Shown: in pieces, positions 10,501-24,135 of the stretch | How the letters are laid out: the number at the start of each line of letters is the position of its first letter | How positions within the stretch are numbered: the first letter of the stretch is position 1 | Assembly: GCA_012845835.1 (NCBI GenBank) | Contig: JABAKD010000020.1 | Location: forward strand, 16,838,306 to 16,902,305 | Source of the DNA: Undaria pinnatifida | Taxonomy: Eukaryota > Sar > Phaeophyceae > Laminariales > Alariaceae | DNA: 64,000 nucleotides | Direction of reading: 5' to 3' | Position numbers and translations under genes: made by a program | The notes under the pieces: model-generated | Seen by the model: only the letters and a program-made list of their open reading frames with translations | Told to the model about the DNA's origin: nothing | Database searches by the model: none

Positions 10501-13500
10501 GGGCTTCTTCGTGTGGACGATGCCGTAATCGTCAATTAGTATCCATTCTCCCCCCTCTTATCAGTGACGCCCGAAAGCGGTAGATAGAGTTTGATTGCTT
10601 GTATTCGATTGCAGTAGCGGTCCCTCTAGACTATAGCGCCGGTGTGTGCCAGCCGGAAATGCTGGCACTAACACGGCAACCGGCACTCCTCCTTTATGTG
10701 CGAAGCAATTTCCCAGGCACTATAACGGGCAACGGGTACTTCTCAACCGGCTCTATGGAGGAACCACTACTGTATTGGACTAAGTGGGGAGGTGATGGGT
10801 AATGAGGCAGTCGGTATGTGAAGTTTCGCACTACCACTGCCTGATGTGTTGATAGTAATCTGATGGCGTGCAGTCGACACCGTCAAAAAGCGTCTGATCG
10901 TCGGTCCTTCCATCTGGACCAATAATGCATTTGGCAAAGGGCTATGCGGTACGGGACGCCTACGAAGTAATAAGAAAGCCAAGCTGAGATTTTGCAGTAA
11001 GATGAGCAATTCGGGGACCGTTACACCGAAGTTATTGTGGAACACGCCCTTTCTCTAGCCTGAGCCTACATTCCTGTTTTTTTATTTTGGTGCCGTGTAC
11101 TGCTGTGTACTGTGTACGTGTGGACCAGCAGTATTGACGGAGCAGCATTCTCAGTTTCAAACTTTTTCTCACTCAAGAATGCATTCGGGTCTTTTTTCGA
11201 ACACCAGGTACTGTGTGTATGTACTACACCACCTTTAGTCAGATATACAGCTGGCAAAGATGAGTTTGGACGAAATCTTCGATCTCACAGCTGAAGTGTA
11301 TTTTCATTTTTTATTATATACCCCGGCCGAAGAGGACTCGGCTCTTCCAAAGGCCAAACACCTGATATGATATCATACCGTGGTACCTCACAAGCTGACC
11401 ATAATGCGCTACCAGCGTAGGTCCCTTGCGGACTTATTGTTCGGTGGTGCTGTTGTTGTGTCACGTTAGCTCCGTGCTATTAATAGCGCTTCTACCAAGG
11501 TCGTATGCATAATATAATTTCTAAAATCTAACAGAGAGGTCTCAAATGCCCAACTACCTGGTACCGCTATCCGTTATACGTTATCCGTTATCGTCGGACT
11601 TCAACAACCGAAATACGTTATTAGTCGAGTTAGTCGGAGGGCCTGCCCTCCGACCATTGGACCATGCGCATACAAAATATGCATGCATTTCTCACGGATG
11701 AATGTCACACCGTAACATGGAAAAGCCGGAGCTTAGGAGGGTCCGAAGCGAACAAGTAACTCGATTTGTAACTCCGTTTTACCAGATTTGTGAACTCGGT
11801 AGGTAACTCGGCGAGTCGATCCCGGTTATAAATCGGTAACGCGGCGAGTCGGTTGCGGCCGGCAATTTTCCCGGCCTTCGAAATACTAACCACGAACATA
11901 AACCACAAACCACGACCCGCGACGCACGAGCTCACGGGACGAGGGGCGTGCAACGTTGCTGAACCAAACGCCTAGCGCTCGTTGAAACCCGCCTCGCCGC
12001 GAGAAAGCCTCACGCTCGTAAAAGCCCCCACGCCGCGCGTAAGACTAGCCAGCATAGATACAGCCCAGAGAACGGACACATCCGTTGACGTTGTTTATTG
12101 GATATGTTGAGGTTTTCTAATGCTGCGGCGGCGGGCGGCGGTATGCCGACTAGGCATCATACACCCTGGTGCATCTCTCCTGCTGCGCTCGGGGTGAGCC
12201 TTGTCCCCTCCCCTCCCCTCCCCCTCCATGTACTTATTTATGGATGCGCGGAATTTGGATGGCAACGGCCGGAATCCCAGGGAACGTTGACAGCTTTCGA
12301 CTGGGAAGGGTTTTGACTTGAAGGGTTTTCGACGTGGAAAAGGCTTTTCGACTCACCTGGTACACCTGATGAGCGCTGCCAAAATTGACGTACACTAATA
12401 CCATTTCATCTGTCCCCGAAGAATTGGGTGCAGCTCTAAAAGGGTTCAAGGGAAGTTTTCGATTTAGAAGGCTTTTCGATATGAAAGGGTTTTCACCTCT
12501 TTGGTACCAAGAGTTTTCTACCTTGAAGGTTTTCCGACTTGGATGGCTTTTCGAACTGGAATGATTGTCAGCTCGAAAGGCTTTGACGACTAAGGCCGAC
12601 CAATTGCTGCTCCTGCTGCGGGTTGCGTTGTGGAGTCGTGTTTAAGTGGCGTCTCTTGCACTCTTCTTCTTGCAGCCGAAGGCGTTGGTCGACAATGCGG
12701 GGAGCGGGGAGATGAAACCGGGGCGCGGCTAACATTTCACATGACTTTGTTATTTTGCGACATCGTCGTCACTTTTGTTCTTGTTGTTGGCGTCCCCCGT
12801 TTCTATGACCTCGATCTGCCCGCTTCAATGGGTGCCGCTGCTCCAAAATAGTTTTGCCGAACTAGCGTGTTCCCGCCGCGCATAGATACATCTCAAAATT
12901 TCTCACACAGAACAGCACAAGCAATATTCATCATGCGGTACTCTTGCATTAATTACAATAGCAGTACAGCAGTAGTCTTCATTTCGTTCTTTACTTTATT
13001 ATCCGTACGGTGAATGGTGGTGGTGTCCTCGTCAAAGGGATTGCCTTTCGTTTGTGTCTCTTTAGTTTTCTTGTTATTTTTTGTTCTTATTTTTGTTGCT
13101 CCTTTGTCGTTCTTGACGCATATTTTCGTATTTTCTTATCTCAGCCCGCCGTGGCGGTGCTATACATCTGCTTACCTGGTGCTGGTATAAGTATTCAGTC
13201 GGTGCCCGCGCATCAAACACAAAGCAGGCCACCTTTCTTCTCTGGGCTGGACCCATTTGGTGTTAAGCTCCCTGCTGGTTCGTCCGCCCGCCCAGCTACC
13301 CTTGTTTAACACCTCTCTACTAACGGGTTCATCTTGACCGCCTAAATGCTCCCTCTGTATGATGTTATTGAGAACAGTCCCTCTACAGTGCCGGTTGATG
13401 AGTGCCGGTTGCCCGCTATAGTGCCTGTGAAATCAATTGGCACATACTTGTATGAGAACATCAATTATTGGGAGCATGCGGAGTAGTGCCGCTATAGTGT

Positions 13501-15621
13501 CGGTATTTCCCTCTATAGTGCACATACCAGCATGATAGAGGGACCACTACTACTGCTGTATGTCGAGAATGAAGCCATTTATTCCTCCGCAATATTTAGC
13601 TCTTGGAACAACCTTGACTCCTTAACCCTCACCCAAAAACCAGGTATTAGTTTTTACGCAAATCACGCACAAACCCCAAGTGGTTTGTCGCTTAAACGTG
13701 GGCAAAAAACTTGTTCCATGCTCGTACTAATCTTCAAGTAATTTGGCCGCGAAAGCATCTTCGCAGTTTTGTTGGGGGTCACGATTTGTAGTAAGTACGC
13801 CCTCATGCCGGGGACAAAATATTTCGATATTTTGAGTTGGGTCATTCCCTGCGTATTTAGGCTGTAGGCTATTCTTTTAGTCGAGCTCTTTCGTCCTGCT
13901 GATATTGCCTGTTGCTGCGGCTGTTTTTTTTCTCCGTTGTCACAATGTTTTGTTCCCACACCCACCAACGGGCTGATCGTTGGGCTGGTGGTTGTGTTGG
14001 CACCCTGCACTGGTGGAGTTTCGCATGTTTGTCCGTCTGAGCACAGGGGTCTATTTTTCGTTTCCCCCCTCGGAGAGAGCACTGAACACTGCTGTGTAGC
14101 GCGATGTTTTAGTATGAAAAAGTTACATGTATTTCGTCGTTTGCTTTTGTAGCGGTGCGGCGTCACCACCGTTCCCTCTTTTTTTCATCGCTAACATCAC
14201 CGTAATTTTTTTGTCATCGTTTTCGTTATCGCCATGTTCAGTATCACTCTCTCTGTCATCATCGTTGTTTCCTCCATAGTTACCGCTACATGTTATCGCC
14301 GCATTTTGTCGTCATTATCGCCTGTTATCATCGTCATCGTCAATATCACCGCTTTCGTAATCACCGCGACCATTACCCATGCATCGTCGTCATCATCATC
14401 ATCATCATCATCACCCTCGCTACTCTTACTGCTGTGAATGCCATCAACAACGCCAGATATTTACGAATTTAGCGGCGCTGCAATGTTTCGCGCGGGCAAG
14501 ATCCCCCGCCGCCGTCCCCGCCTCCTTTACTCACTGGGAACCCCTCCCCTGTACACGTTAAATCCTCTCCCCGCCTTTGCATTCGCTATTAACTCCGCTT
14601 CGTGCACTTGCATCCCCTGTTTTCTGACACACACGGACACCGTTGCACTCCAAAACACGTATGACGCTCACACCAAAACACCATCACTAACACACAAGAC
14701 ACACCAAAACACCAACGCACCAAAAAAATCTAACAAAAAACGCCTCTTTTTCTTACAGGGGTCTACGCCAATGGCTTTGCCGATGGGCCTCATCCCCCCC
14801 CGGGCCCCCAAGCGCGCATGCGCGTCGGTGACATCCTGGTGTCTTTGGACGGGAAGGACGTGATGGGGGCAACACTCCCGGTCGCCTTAGCCGCCATCGA
14901 GACCGCAAGACGCAGGGTGAGGTGGAGGGGTGCTATGTTGGTGACTGGGGAAGGGGTGGCAGGGGAAGGGGGGAGAGGGGTCTGTGTTGTGACTGGAGGA
15001 GGGGGGTTGGGGTAGAGGGGGGAGGAGGGGGAGAGGGGGGGGGGGGAGCGGGGTGAGGGAGGGGGGGGGGCGCTTTGTGTGACTGGAGGGGACTGGTTGT
15101 GACTGGAGAAGGAGGGGGCGGAGTATGAGGAAAGGAGAGGGCGCTGTGTTTGTAGTCGTGGTCGGAGGAGGGGGGATGGGGTAGGATGGGGGGGAGAGGG
15201 AGGGGCGGGGGGCGAGCGTTGTGTTGTGAGAAGGGGCGTGGTAGGGGGGTGCGGTTGGGGGCGCTTTTTTTTTCTTGGTGGTGTTTTTACAGATGACTTC
15301 CCTCGGATCTAACGGGTATGCCTAGAAAATACGTAATAATCAGGTATGGTTGCGGTCATTGTTGGACAGCGACGGAAACATGGATGTTCCACACCTTTGG
15401 CGATACATTCCTGGCTGTGGGTTCGCTCTCACTTGAGCGGTCCTGCCAACGACCGTGAACTCTTCGAAATTAGCTTCCCCTCTACGCCTCCCCATTTTCG
15501 TTCAACGCAGGATCGCCTTCGGGATTTCATCTCATCGAAGCAGGATGACCCAAGGAAGGGAACCGTGGTGATGGTCTTCGAGCGCTTATTGCCGCGGCTG
15601 TCGTTCCGAGACGTTGCCCTG
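7547..15621 (+). CDS. PDZ-domain exons (three)
   Basis: The exons are 7547-7646, 14759-14916 and 15511-15621. The first encodes YHVVVKKGTAPLGLKL, in which PLGLKL stands where PDZ domains carry the GLGF carboxylate-binding loop. The second gives VYANGF, MRVGDILVSLDGKDV and ATLPVALAAIE, the central strands and the alpha-B helix region. The third supplies KGTVVMVFERLLP, the last strand. The 5' exon leaves one base and the next begins with two, restoring a Gly codon, which supports the 7.1 kb intron. ATG 7547 is chosen because it is preceded by an in-frame TAG and no upstream exon is evident. Confidence 0.75.
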
Positions 15622-18600
15622 GTGAGCGATGATGTATGGAGGCGGTAATAAAAGGGGGGGGGGGGTGTCTTGGTGTTTTGCTTGGCTTCCGCACGCTCCT
15701 CCAGGGAAGGGTGGACACTCCCTCAGGATGAGGGTGGACACTCCGTCAGCGGGAGGGTGGGTACGCGCTCGGGCGAGGGTGTGCTTGTGTGCCTGTTTTG
15801 GTTGGTTTTCCATCGGTTGTTTCCGCCGTCCTGCAGCAGTTTGTAACAGTACCTGGTTCGTATACGTAGTGTGATTTTTGCTTTGTAATATTAACGTGTG
15901 CGTGCGCATCGGCTTGTGTGTGTTTTATTCCGACCGCGCTCCACAGGACCCCCGCAAGGTAGTGTACCTGCTGAACTACATGCTGGAGATACGTAGGGCC
16001 ACCACAGCAAGGGAGGGAGTCAGCCTCGACGAGGCAAGGCTGATGTTCTGGCTGGAGGTGCAGGTGCTGTTCGAGATGTCGGGGGTGATGATGCCTAGCA
16101 GGCACGACATGAGCAAGGTCTACGACAAATTCTTCAGACAGGGGTCGGGTTTCTACGTGCGCGAGTTGGCGGAGCAAAAACAGGTCCGCGTCCCCATGTT
16201 TGGTGGTATGGGGGGGTGGCTTTCAGGTGGCTTCTTCATGTGGCTTCGACCCGATAAAACCGCAGCTAAATTCGCTTAGATTACCCATATTTATTTTGTT
16301 TTCGTGTTTTCTCTGATACATAATATACGCGTCATACGAGTGTTTTTCGTAGAGTAAGTTTCTCATTTTTTTTATAGTGGGTTGGCTTTTTTTTTTTTAC
16401 TGTTTTCTCTGATGCGCGTGATACAAGTGTTCAGAGGATTTGTCCAAAATGTCACTATTAATAGTAGATTCGCGTAGAATTTGGACCTTTGTGGCCTAAT
16501 TGTGTTGTTTTCGCAGGACTCGCAAAACATCTCAAAGCCGATGTTTCTTTTGAGTCAACCTACTCCTTGTTTTGTGCGTGGGTGGCGGAGGGGGGGAGAC
16601 TGCGATTTTTTTGTAGGTGGGGTGGGGTGGGGTGGGGTGGGGTGGGGTGGGGTGGGGTAGGGTGGGGTAGGGTGGGGTAGGGTGGGGTAGGGTGGGGTAG
16701 GGTGGGGTGGGGTGGCAGGGTGGAGACGAAGTATTGGCTTGGTCGGTGAGCATGCCGATGAAGACCTGCTCCCCAGTTCCCGAAAGAGGATTACGTGCAG
16801 GAGGCTACGGCCGCAGGAGTTTTCTGGCGGAGGGGGGTGTCGATTTTGCCACGCTTGCCTTGCCTTGCCTTACCCTACCCTGCCCCGTCTATGAGCACGC
16901 GAAACGTCACTTCGTCACCCGTCATCCCTCGCCCCGCAGCTTAAGCTATCTTCGCGCAAGTCTTGGGACGGACACGTCGCCAGCCTGTCCTCCCCCGCGC
17001 AGCTCGGCGACCTCGACGACATCTCGCTCACCCCCGTTTCTCCCGCGGTAGGGACAGCCGCAGCGACCGTAGAGGCCGAGACTGGACCGAACAAACCCAC
17101 GCCCTTTGTCGACTCGTCCGAGGCGTTCGCTCTCGCATCGGGCGTAGACGTTGAGGAGGAGGATGCGGCGGAAGACGAGAATGTGTTTGAAGACAGTGCT
17201 AACGGTACTGCTACAGCAGCCGCGGCCGCGGGAGTGAGAGCGGGGGCGGCTTCGCCGCCACCCCCTGAAGGTCACGCCCCTTCTCTCCCACACAAGGGCA
17301 CCTTCGCCCCGCCGATGAGTGCCGTGCCGTCTGCTGCGTTCGGAGGAGGCGGGGAGAGGGCGGCGGGGGGGGGGGGAGACGACGACGACGAGAACGGCGC
17401 ACTTCCGGTGGAGTTTTTGGCGGCGGACCTGTCTAAGATTTTCCGCGCGTCGCAGGAGAGGGTGGAGCATACGCTAACGGCCGAATCTTTCTACAGGTGA
17501 GGATGGTTGGGGTGCGGGTGTGCTGTGCTGTGCTGTGCTTGTACCGTACTGTGCTGTGCTTTCCTGCACGTACTGCCCCGTTCTTTGCTTTGATCTGCCG
17601 GGCTGTGCTTTGCTGTGATGTGCTGTGCTGTGCTTGTGCCCTGCTGTGCTGTGCTTGTGCCATGCTGTGCTTGTTCACTGCTGTACTTTGCTTCTACTGT
17701 CCCGTGCTCTGCTGTGCTTTGCCGGGCTGTGCTGTGCTATGCCGGGCTGTGCTGTGCTATGCCGGGCTGTGCTGTGCTTTGTTGTAAAATATTGCCGTGT
17801 CCTGTGCCGTCTTGCGATGGGGTGTATGCGTCATGTTCAGGTTTAAGACAAGCCCTTGGATGGGTAGGATGGTGGCGTATCTGAGCAACAGCCCCGACTT
17901 CGTGCACGTGCCTTTCGTGAGGATCATGGCGGAGCACGAGCTCCGAGATGTGAGAAGGCGTGTTTAGCTTAGGGGTAGCCGGTTTTGCCGGACTGTAGTT
18001 ATTTAACGCTTTTTGTCATTGCAGGGTTAATTCGACATGTCATGAGTCCACGAGGGAAGAAAGGGCTGAATTATTCTCGCGATAAAAATGAAAGCACATA
18101 CCGTAGTGCGGAAGGAGGAGGAGAGCCTGCTTAGTGCCCGTTGATCTGACTTACATCCACGGAGAGAAGGAGAAAGAAAAGTACAAGTATAATAGACGGG
18201 ATGAACAAAAGAAATAAGAGGCGGTGGACGGGGCGGGGTGCAAGGGTTGTTATCTCCTTGGTTGGGTGGGGGCGGGCTGGGGGGCGTGGGAGAAAGGGGG
18301 GGGATCTCATTTAACTTGCTGGGTAGGTTGCATTTTCACTCGTATTTTCGTTTACCCTTCCCCCACATCTAAAAAATCCCCCCATCACTGCCCCTCGCTC
18401 ACTTTTTCTCCCCTTCAGGTAATGATGAACCTACCCTAACCCTACCCTCCCTCCTACCCCTTACCCCCAACCTTGTCTCGACGCCCACCCCCCAACCGTC
18501 CCCCGCTCGCTTTTGTTCCCCTCCAGGTGATGATGATCCACATGATCATTGGCCAAATGCCCGGGTGGCTACAGGTTTGGAAGGAGATTGAGCTGGCCGT

Positions 18601-21600
18601 GAAGCCTCGTCTGGTGTTGCTGCAAACGAGACGATCCGTGAGGCAAAGGCCTATCACCCCCCCCTTGACGGCGGGGAGCGGCGCTAACTACGGTGGTGGT
18701 AGCGATAGGGTGAGGCGGGGAAGGAGATCAGGAGGGAGGGAGGGCGTGAGTGGGGGACGGAGGGTGGATGGGGAGGGGGGCGGGAGACGGAGAGAGCGGA
18801 CCCGGCTCTCTCTGATCCTGTTTTTGAGGTGTCTTTTGTCGGTGCCATGTCCCTTGTTTTCGGTGTTCTGTACGCCGCGGTGTCTTGCAAAGACAGTGGT
18901 TTCCGTCGCTGTGTGTTGTCTCAAGGAGGTCCAAGGCGTTTCCTAGCCCCCCGCCCCCCCTCTCCCCTCCCTCTTTAATCCCTTCGTCCATCTCGAACCC
19001 ACCGATCCCCCCCTCGCGCCCATTCTCGCTCTTAGCTTCGTCGGAGGACGTTCCCAGGCAGCGGGGAGTGGGGGCGCCAAGTATCAGGCTTCAGCGTCAG
19101 CAACGGCGGTAGCAATGGCAGCAGTAGTGGCGGGAGCAGCAACGGCAGTAACAATGGAGGCGGTGGAACGCAGGAGGCTAAGGCCGACGCTGCCGTGGCA
19201 ATTTTGGCGTCTGCTGTTTACCTGTGGGACTTTTTTGTGGCGACTGATTCGCACGCGTCTTTGGGCCTCGCCCGAGACACGAGCGCCTACGCTACGCTCA
19301 GGGGGCTCTTGGTGAACGCTGAGGGCTGCGGTGGTGGTAGTGGAAAGGGTGGTGGTGGTTGGGGGGGGGGGGCGGGGGGGGGAAGGGGGTGGGATTGCGG
19401 CTTGTAGTCTGCGAGGAGGAGATGCAAAAGTCGATCTGGCTGTGGCCGTCGGCAAAGCACTGATTGACGTGCAGCGGCAGGTGCTTCGGAAGGTACGTTG
19501 TAGTCGTTGTTTTTGTTCTTGTTCTAGTGATCGCTGTTGCTGCTGTTTCTGCTGCTGTTGTTGATAGTGGTACTGGTGTCGTCTTGTTGCTGTTGATGCT
19601 GTTCCTGTTGTTGATGATGTTGTTACTGTTGTCGTTGTGGTTGTTATTGTGTTACTGTCGTTGTGTTCTTGTTACCCATTGTTCAAGCTCTCTTGACGCC
19701 GCTCCTTGGCGCCTTACGTCCCCCCCCTCCCCTCCCTCCCTGAAAATCGTGCACGGTATCCCCAAAAGCTCTGCGCGAGCGTATACCCCGACTTCCAAGC
19801 AAGCTCCTCATACGAGCACCTCTGCGACGAGCTCACGACGGGGGCCCACTCCCCCCCACGTTTACCCCCGGGGCCCCCGGACAGGGCCGCTGGGGAACCT
19901 CCCCTCCCTGACACCGTCACCACCACTACCACCGCCGTCACCGTTACCAGCTCTGCGCCCTCTACCTTGTCCCCGGCTGTAGTCGAGGCGAACGACTCTG
20001 AAGCACAGTCTTCGGACGGGGCGCCGATGGTAGCGGTGACGGCGGCGGAGGTGGCGGCGTCAGCGCTAACACCGTCTCGGCCAAGGCGTCCCGGCGGTGA
20101 GGAGGGAGTGGGAGGGGAGGTGGGGGAGGGTAAGCCGCGGTCGCCGTTCTCTTTCCTCGGAGGCGGGTCGCCGGCGAAAGACAGGCGCGGCCATTTGCGA
20201 CGGAGCTCTGCCCCCGGGTTTGGTGTCGTGGGCGGAAATGTTGGAGGCGGTGCCGGGGAGGGGGGTGGGGGTGAGGATGAGGTGGGGGTTACTGGTGGTA
20301 GTGATAGTGTTGGTGTTGGTGGCGGTGTCAGCGTTGGGAGGCGTGATTCGTTGAGCGAGGCGTTTAGGTCGGAAGGGGGCGGGGGGGGGAGAGATACCTC
20401 GGTTCGAAGCCCCGGGCCGGAGTTCGAGGTTTTGTGGATGGCCAGCCGGGGGTGGCTACTGGAAAAGGTGATGAGGAGGATAGAACTGCCGTCATATATT
20501 TCGAGGCACCGACCCCCGTGGGGGGGGGAGGGGCAGGCGCGACGGCGGGGAGGAGCTGCGGGGGAGCTACGGAGGCGTTCGAGGAGTGGGAGCGGGACGG
20601 CTTTGAGTTCAGGTGAGGGATGTTTTCGATTTGCGTTAGTTGTCGATGTCGGTGTGGCAAGGTAAGTTGAAAATCCGTTAGGGTTACTTAGTTATGCCTC
20701 TGCTGCGCGTATCGCAGGACTATATATCGAAGTGTCTCGGTGATGTCCATTGGTCCAGAAGCAGGAGGCGTCTAAAAATTGAAAATTCATCCGCTGGATT
20801 TTGTTGTTGATTGGCGTTGTTGATTGGCGACAGATTTTTGCGCGTTCGGAAAGGGCACTCACAAAGGGAGCTTTAGCTTCAACCCGCCCGTTCCACGAAA
20901 GCCTCAGCGTGTAACTAATGTTGACCTTGCCCCCTCCCTCTCTTCCCTTCCCCCCCCTCCCCTCCCCTCCCCTCCCCTCCCCTCCCCTCCCCTCCCCTCC
21001 CCTCCCCTCCCCTCCCCTCCTCCCCCCCCGCCCCCCCCTCTTTTTTTTCCCTTTGCGTTTTTCTCTCCTTCTGCGTTCTGTTTTTTTTCCCTGCTCCTTT
21101 TTTTCCGTCTTCCACATCCCCGCCCCCGTTTGTTTCCAGCCTCTCCCGAGCTCCTGCGGCACCTGTCTCTCCCCCACACGTCACGCAGGCTGGGCCGAAG
21201 GCCATACCCCATCCCCGGTCCCCCCCCCGCCCTCCAGGAGCCATGGGTTGGAGAACCGCCTCCCACGCTATCCCGCGGCGGCGATGGTGGCGATGGCTTA
21301 AGCGGGGAGTGGGAGCTGACGTCCCCTCCCGAAGTTTCGGGGGCGCGCTATATTTCGCGGGGCGGGGAGGGGGAGGCGGCGACAATGGACACCAGGTTTT
21401 CGGGAGGGGTACGAGGCGGTGGGGGGGGGGGGGGAGGGTAGGGGGTGCGGTGCGAAGTGGGCTGTATCGTTTTCGGGCTCCTTGGAGCGAGGGATTACAA
21501 CGGTGAAGGTGAGGGGTGGGAGGAGAGGGAGAGGTGTCGGTGATGGGTCTACCCTTTCTGTGTTTTTTTATTTCTGTGGTCTCCGTCCATTTTTGCTTTT

Positions 21601-23983
21601 AGTCTCTCTTATCACCGCGCGGGCCATAAGAGATGAATATTATACATACTCTGGTATTTTCTTTTATAAAAATATTCCAAGGACGTCAGCCGTGAGTTCG
21701 ACAAATTTCGGTCAATACTCATATTTTGTACAGAGGATTGAATTGGTTTTTGTTTCTGATTTGCGCAGCCTGCCGCTCCGTCATCGATCACCACGACGAA
21801 GCCCGAGAGGTAGCACAAAAACACCTCGCCCGACGTCTCCTTCAACCTCCATCACGGCCTCCCCCCCTCGCTATGCCCCCCTCCGCCCCTGCCCCCCTTC
21901 CTTTGCGTGCCTCGTCACTCTTGTTCACCGTGGATGGTTTCCGCCGCCCCCGGCTCCGACCCGGCCCGACCGGACCCGACGCGACCCATACCCGACCCAA
22001 CGCCAACTTGGTCGATGTTTGATTCGCTCCAGACGGACGAGGTGGTCAGTCTCGCCCTCGGCAGCGTTCCGGGCTTTGAGGCGGGCAACGTTGACGCGCC
22101 TCCCGAAGGCCTCGAACCGTTCTTTTCGCCCAGCCTTCCGGCTGACGGCAAGGGTCCGTGCTTGTGCTCCCCGTGCGGGTTGTCGGCGGGGGCCGGAAAG
22201 GCAGGGGGTATCTCTAGACGGAGCGGTCGCTGCGGTGGCCGTGGTGGTTTTGGCGGTGGTGGTAGTTGTCGTAGGGATGGTGGGGGTGTTGGCGGTGGTA
22301 GGGGGCAGGGGTGCTCGGCCTCCGTTCCTCCGCCGCGGCTGTTCACGTTTGCCGCTCCCGGGCGCAACGGGGCTGGGACCTTCTATGGCGCTTGCCTCTC
22401 GGTGTCAAGGTAAGGCGTGCTTGGTTTTGGTTGAAGTCTTGGGTTAGTTTTGTTTCGTGCGGGTTTTTCTGTGGGGCTCATTTCGCGTCGGTTTTTAATT
22501 AAAACATGGGTTTTAATGGGGATTTTGGCGAGATTTCATCGTGGATTTTTCATTTTACCGGTAGGTTTTTAGCGTGTTGGTTTAACGTGGGTTTTGACGG
22601 GGAGTTCGGGGTTTGTGTTAGCAGTGTGGGTCTCAGCGAATCATGATGCGCTAGGGGAGTTACTATCTTTTTTGCACGTTACGAACCATTTTTTTCCAGC
22701 TTGACTGACAGGGTTCTATTTATGCTTTCTACCTCCCTCGCCTTTTCCCCGCCTCCGTGGTTGGTCCTGTAAACCTTTGTGTTGTCTGTAGGGTGGTGCC
22801 CCAGTGGATTGGAGACTCGCCTACCTTGCCGGGAGGACTGAACGGCGACACCGCCCCCCCGTCCGACATATCCCCGACTACATCCACATCGAGCCCGTCT
22901 GCAGGGGACGGGGGCGGGGGATCTACCGCCACCGCCCTGCTGGAGACGCTCTCTGCTACCGCTGTTGCTGCTGCCGCCACTGCTGCTGCTGCTGCTGGCG
23001 CCGCTGCTGCACCCGAGAGGGGAGAAGCGCCGATAGATGGCACGGCGGGTGCTCTGACAGCGGGCGCGCCAGTCGGAGCTGATGAAGCGCCGTCGTCGGG
23101 GGCAGCTGTTGCGGGATTACCGGAGGCGTTAGGGATAGCGGTGGCTCCGTGGTCGGGAGGGGATGATGTACCCGGGCCACCAGCTGGATCAACGGAGGAA
23201 AGGGACGGGGAGGGAGCGGGGGAGACGGCAGGAGGTGGTACGGGCGGTCGCTTGAGAAGTCGTGATGGTCGAGCCGGGCTAGCGCTGGCGGCGTCTGAAG
23301 CATTGCACGCGGAGGGAGTGGCAAGGGCCGCTGCCGAAGAGGCCGAGGCGGCGGCGGCGGGGGCGGACGCCGAGGGTACCGCTTCGGGCAAGACCACCGA
23401 GGACAAGCCTGTCGAAGATAAATCGTCCTCTGTGCTTGACGTATTGAAGCTCACGAAAAGCATGGGAATGTTCTCGAAACCGTCTTCGGGTTCAAGCAAA
23501 GCTACGCTCCGCTCGTCGTCGGCGCCGGTGGGGGCGACGGCTGACCCCGCAGACGGTGCCAAAGCGGCGGCGGTGGCGGAACCGGAAACGACCGCTTCTG
23601 AAGACCAGAAATCCTCGTCGTCATCGTCGTCGTCCATGATGGACCTTTCGACGAGGTTCAAGATTGGCATGGGCATGTTCAGCAGCGTCAGGTCGTCGTC
23701 ATCGGCGGGGCAAGGGAAAAAAAATAGCTCTGACTTGAGCGGCGTCGCTGAGGTGGCGACTGCCACCTCTACCGCTGCTCCTTCCCCCACCCCCGCCGTC
23801 GCCGCTGCCTCTGCCGGTAGTAGTGGTCATGCGGCGCCGTTGCCGTCGCCGTCGACGTCGTCTTCTTCCCCCGCGGCAGCGGGCAAGTTTTCGAGCTACG
23901 CTAGACGCGCTGGAAATTTCTTGGGTGAGACGAGTGGAGTTTTTGTTCATTTGGTGGTGCTGCTGCTGTTGCTATTGCTGCAG

Positions 23984-24040
<57 letters not shown>

Positions 24041-24102
24041 TTGTTTTTGTTGTTGTTGTTGTTGTTGTTGCTGTTACTGCTTTTTGCTGCTGCTGCTCCT
24101 GC

Positions 24103-24135
<33 letters not shown>

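Noticed and set aside
13663-14169. 168-codon minus-strand ORF inside intron 1
   Set aside because: No domain, no codon bias difference and no splice or promoter context; likely a chance frame.
16613-16713. Telomere-like repeat
   Set aside because: The unit is GGGGT/AGGGT without the TTAGGG period, and it lies in an intron. The short TTAGGG-like bits near 9835-9860 and 18425-18445 are too few to be an interstitial telomere.
17497-17887. Cys/Leu-rich ORFs resembling small cysteine-rich proteins
   Set aside because: They arise from the TGCTG minisatellite in an intron whose flanking exons join in phase.
20692-21440. Gly/Arg/Glu-rich minus-strand ORFs
   Set aside because: They are produced by the CCCCT repeat and C runs; the plus strand holds the spliced gene.
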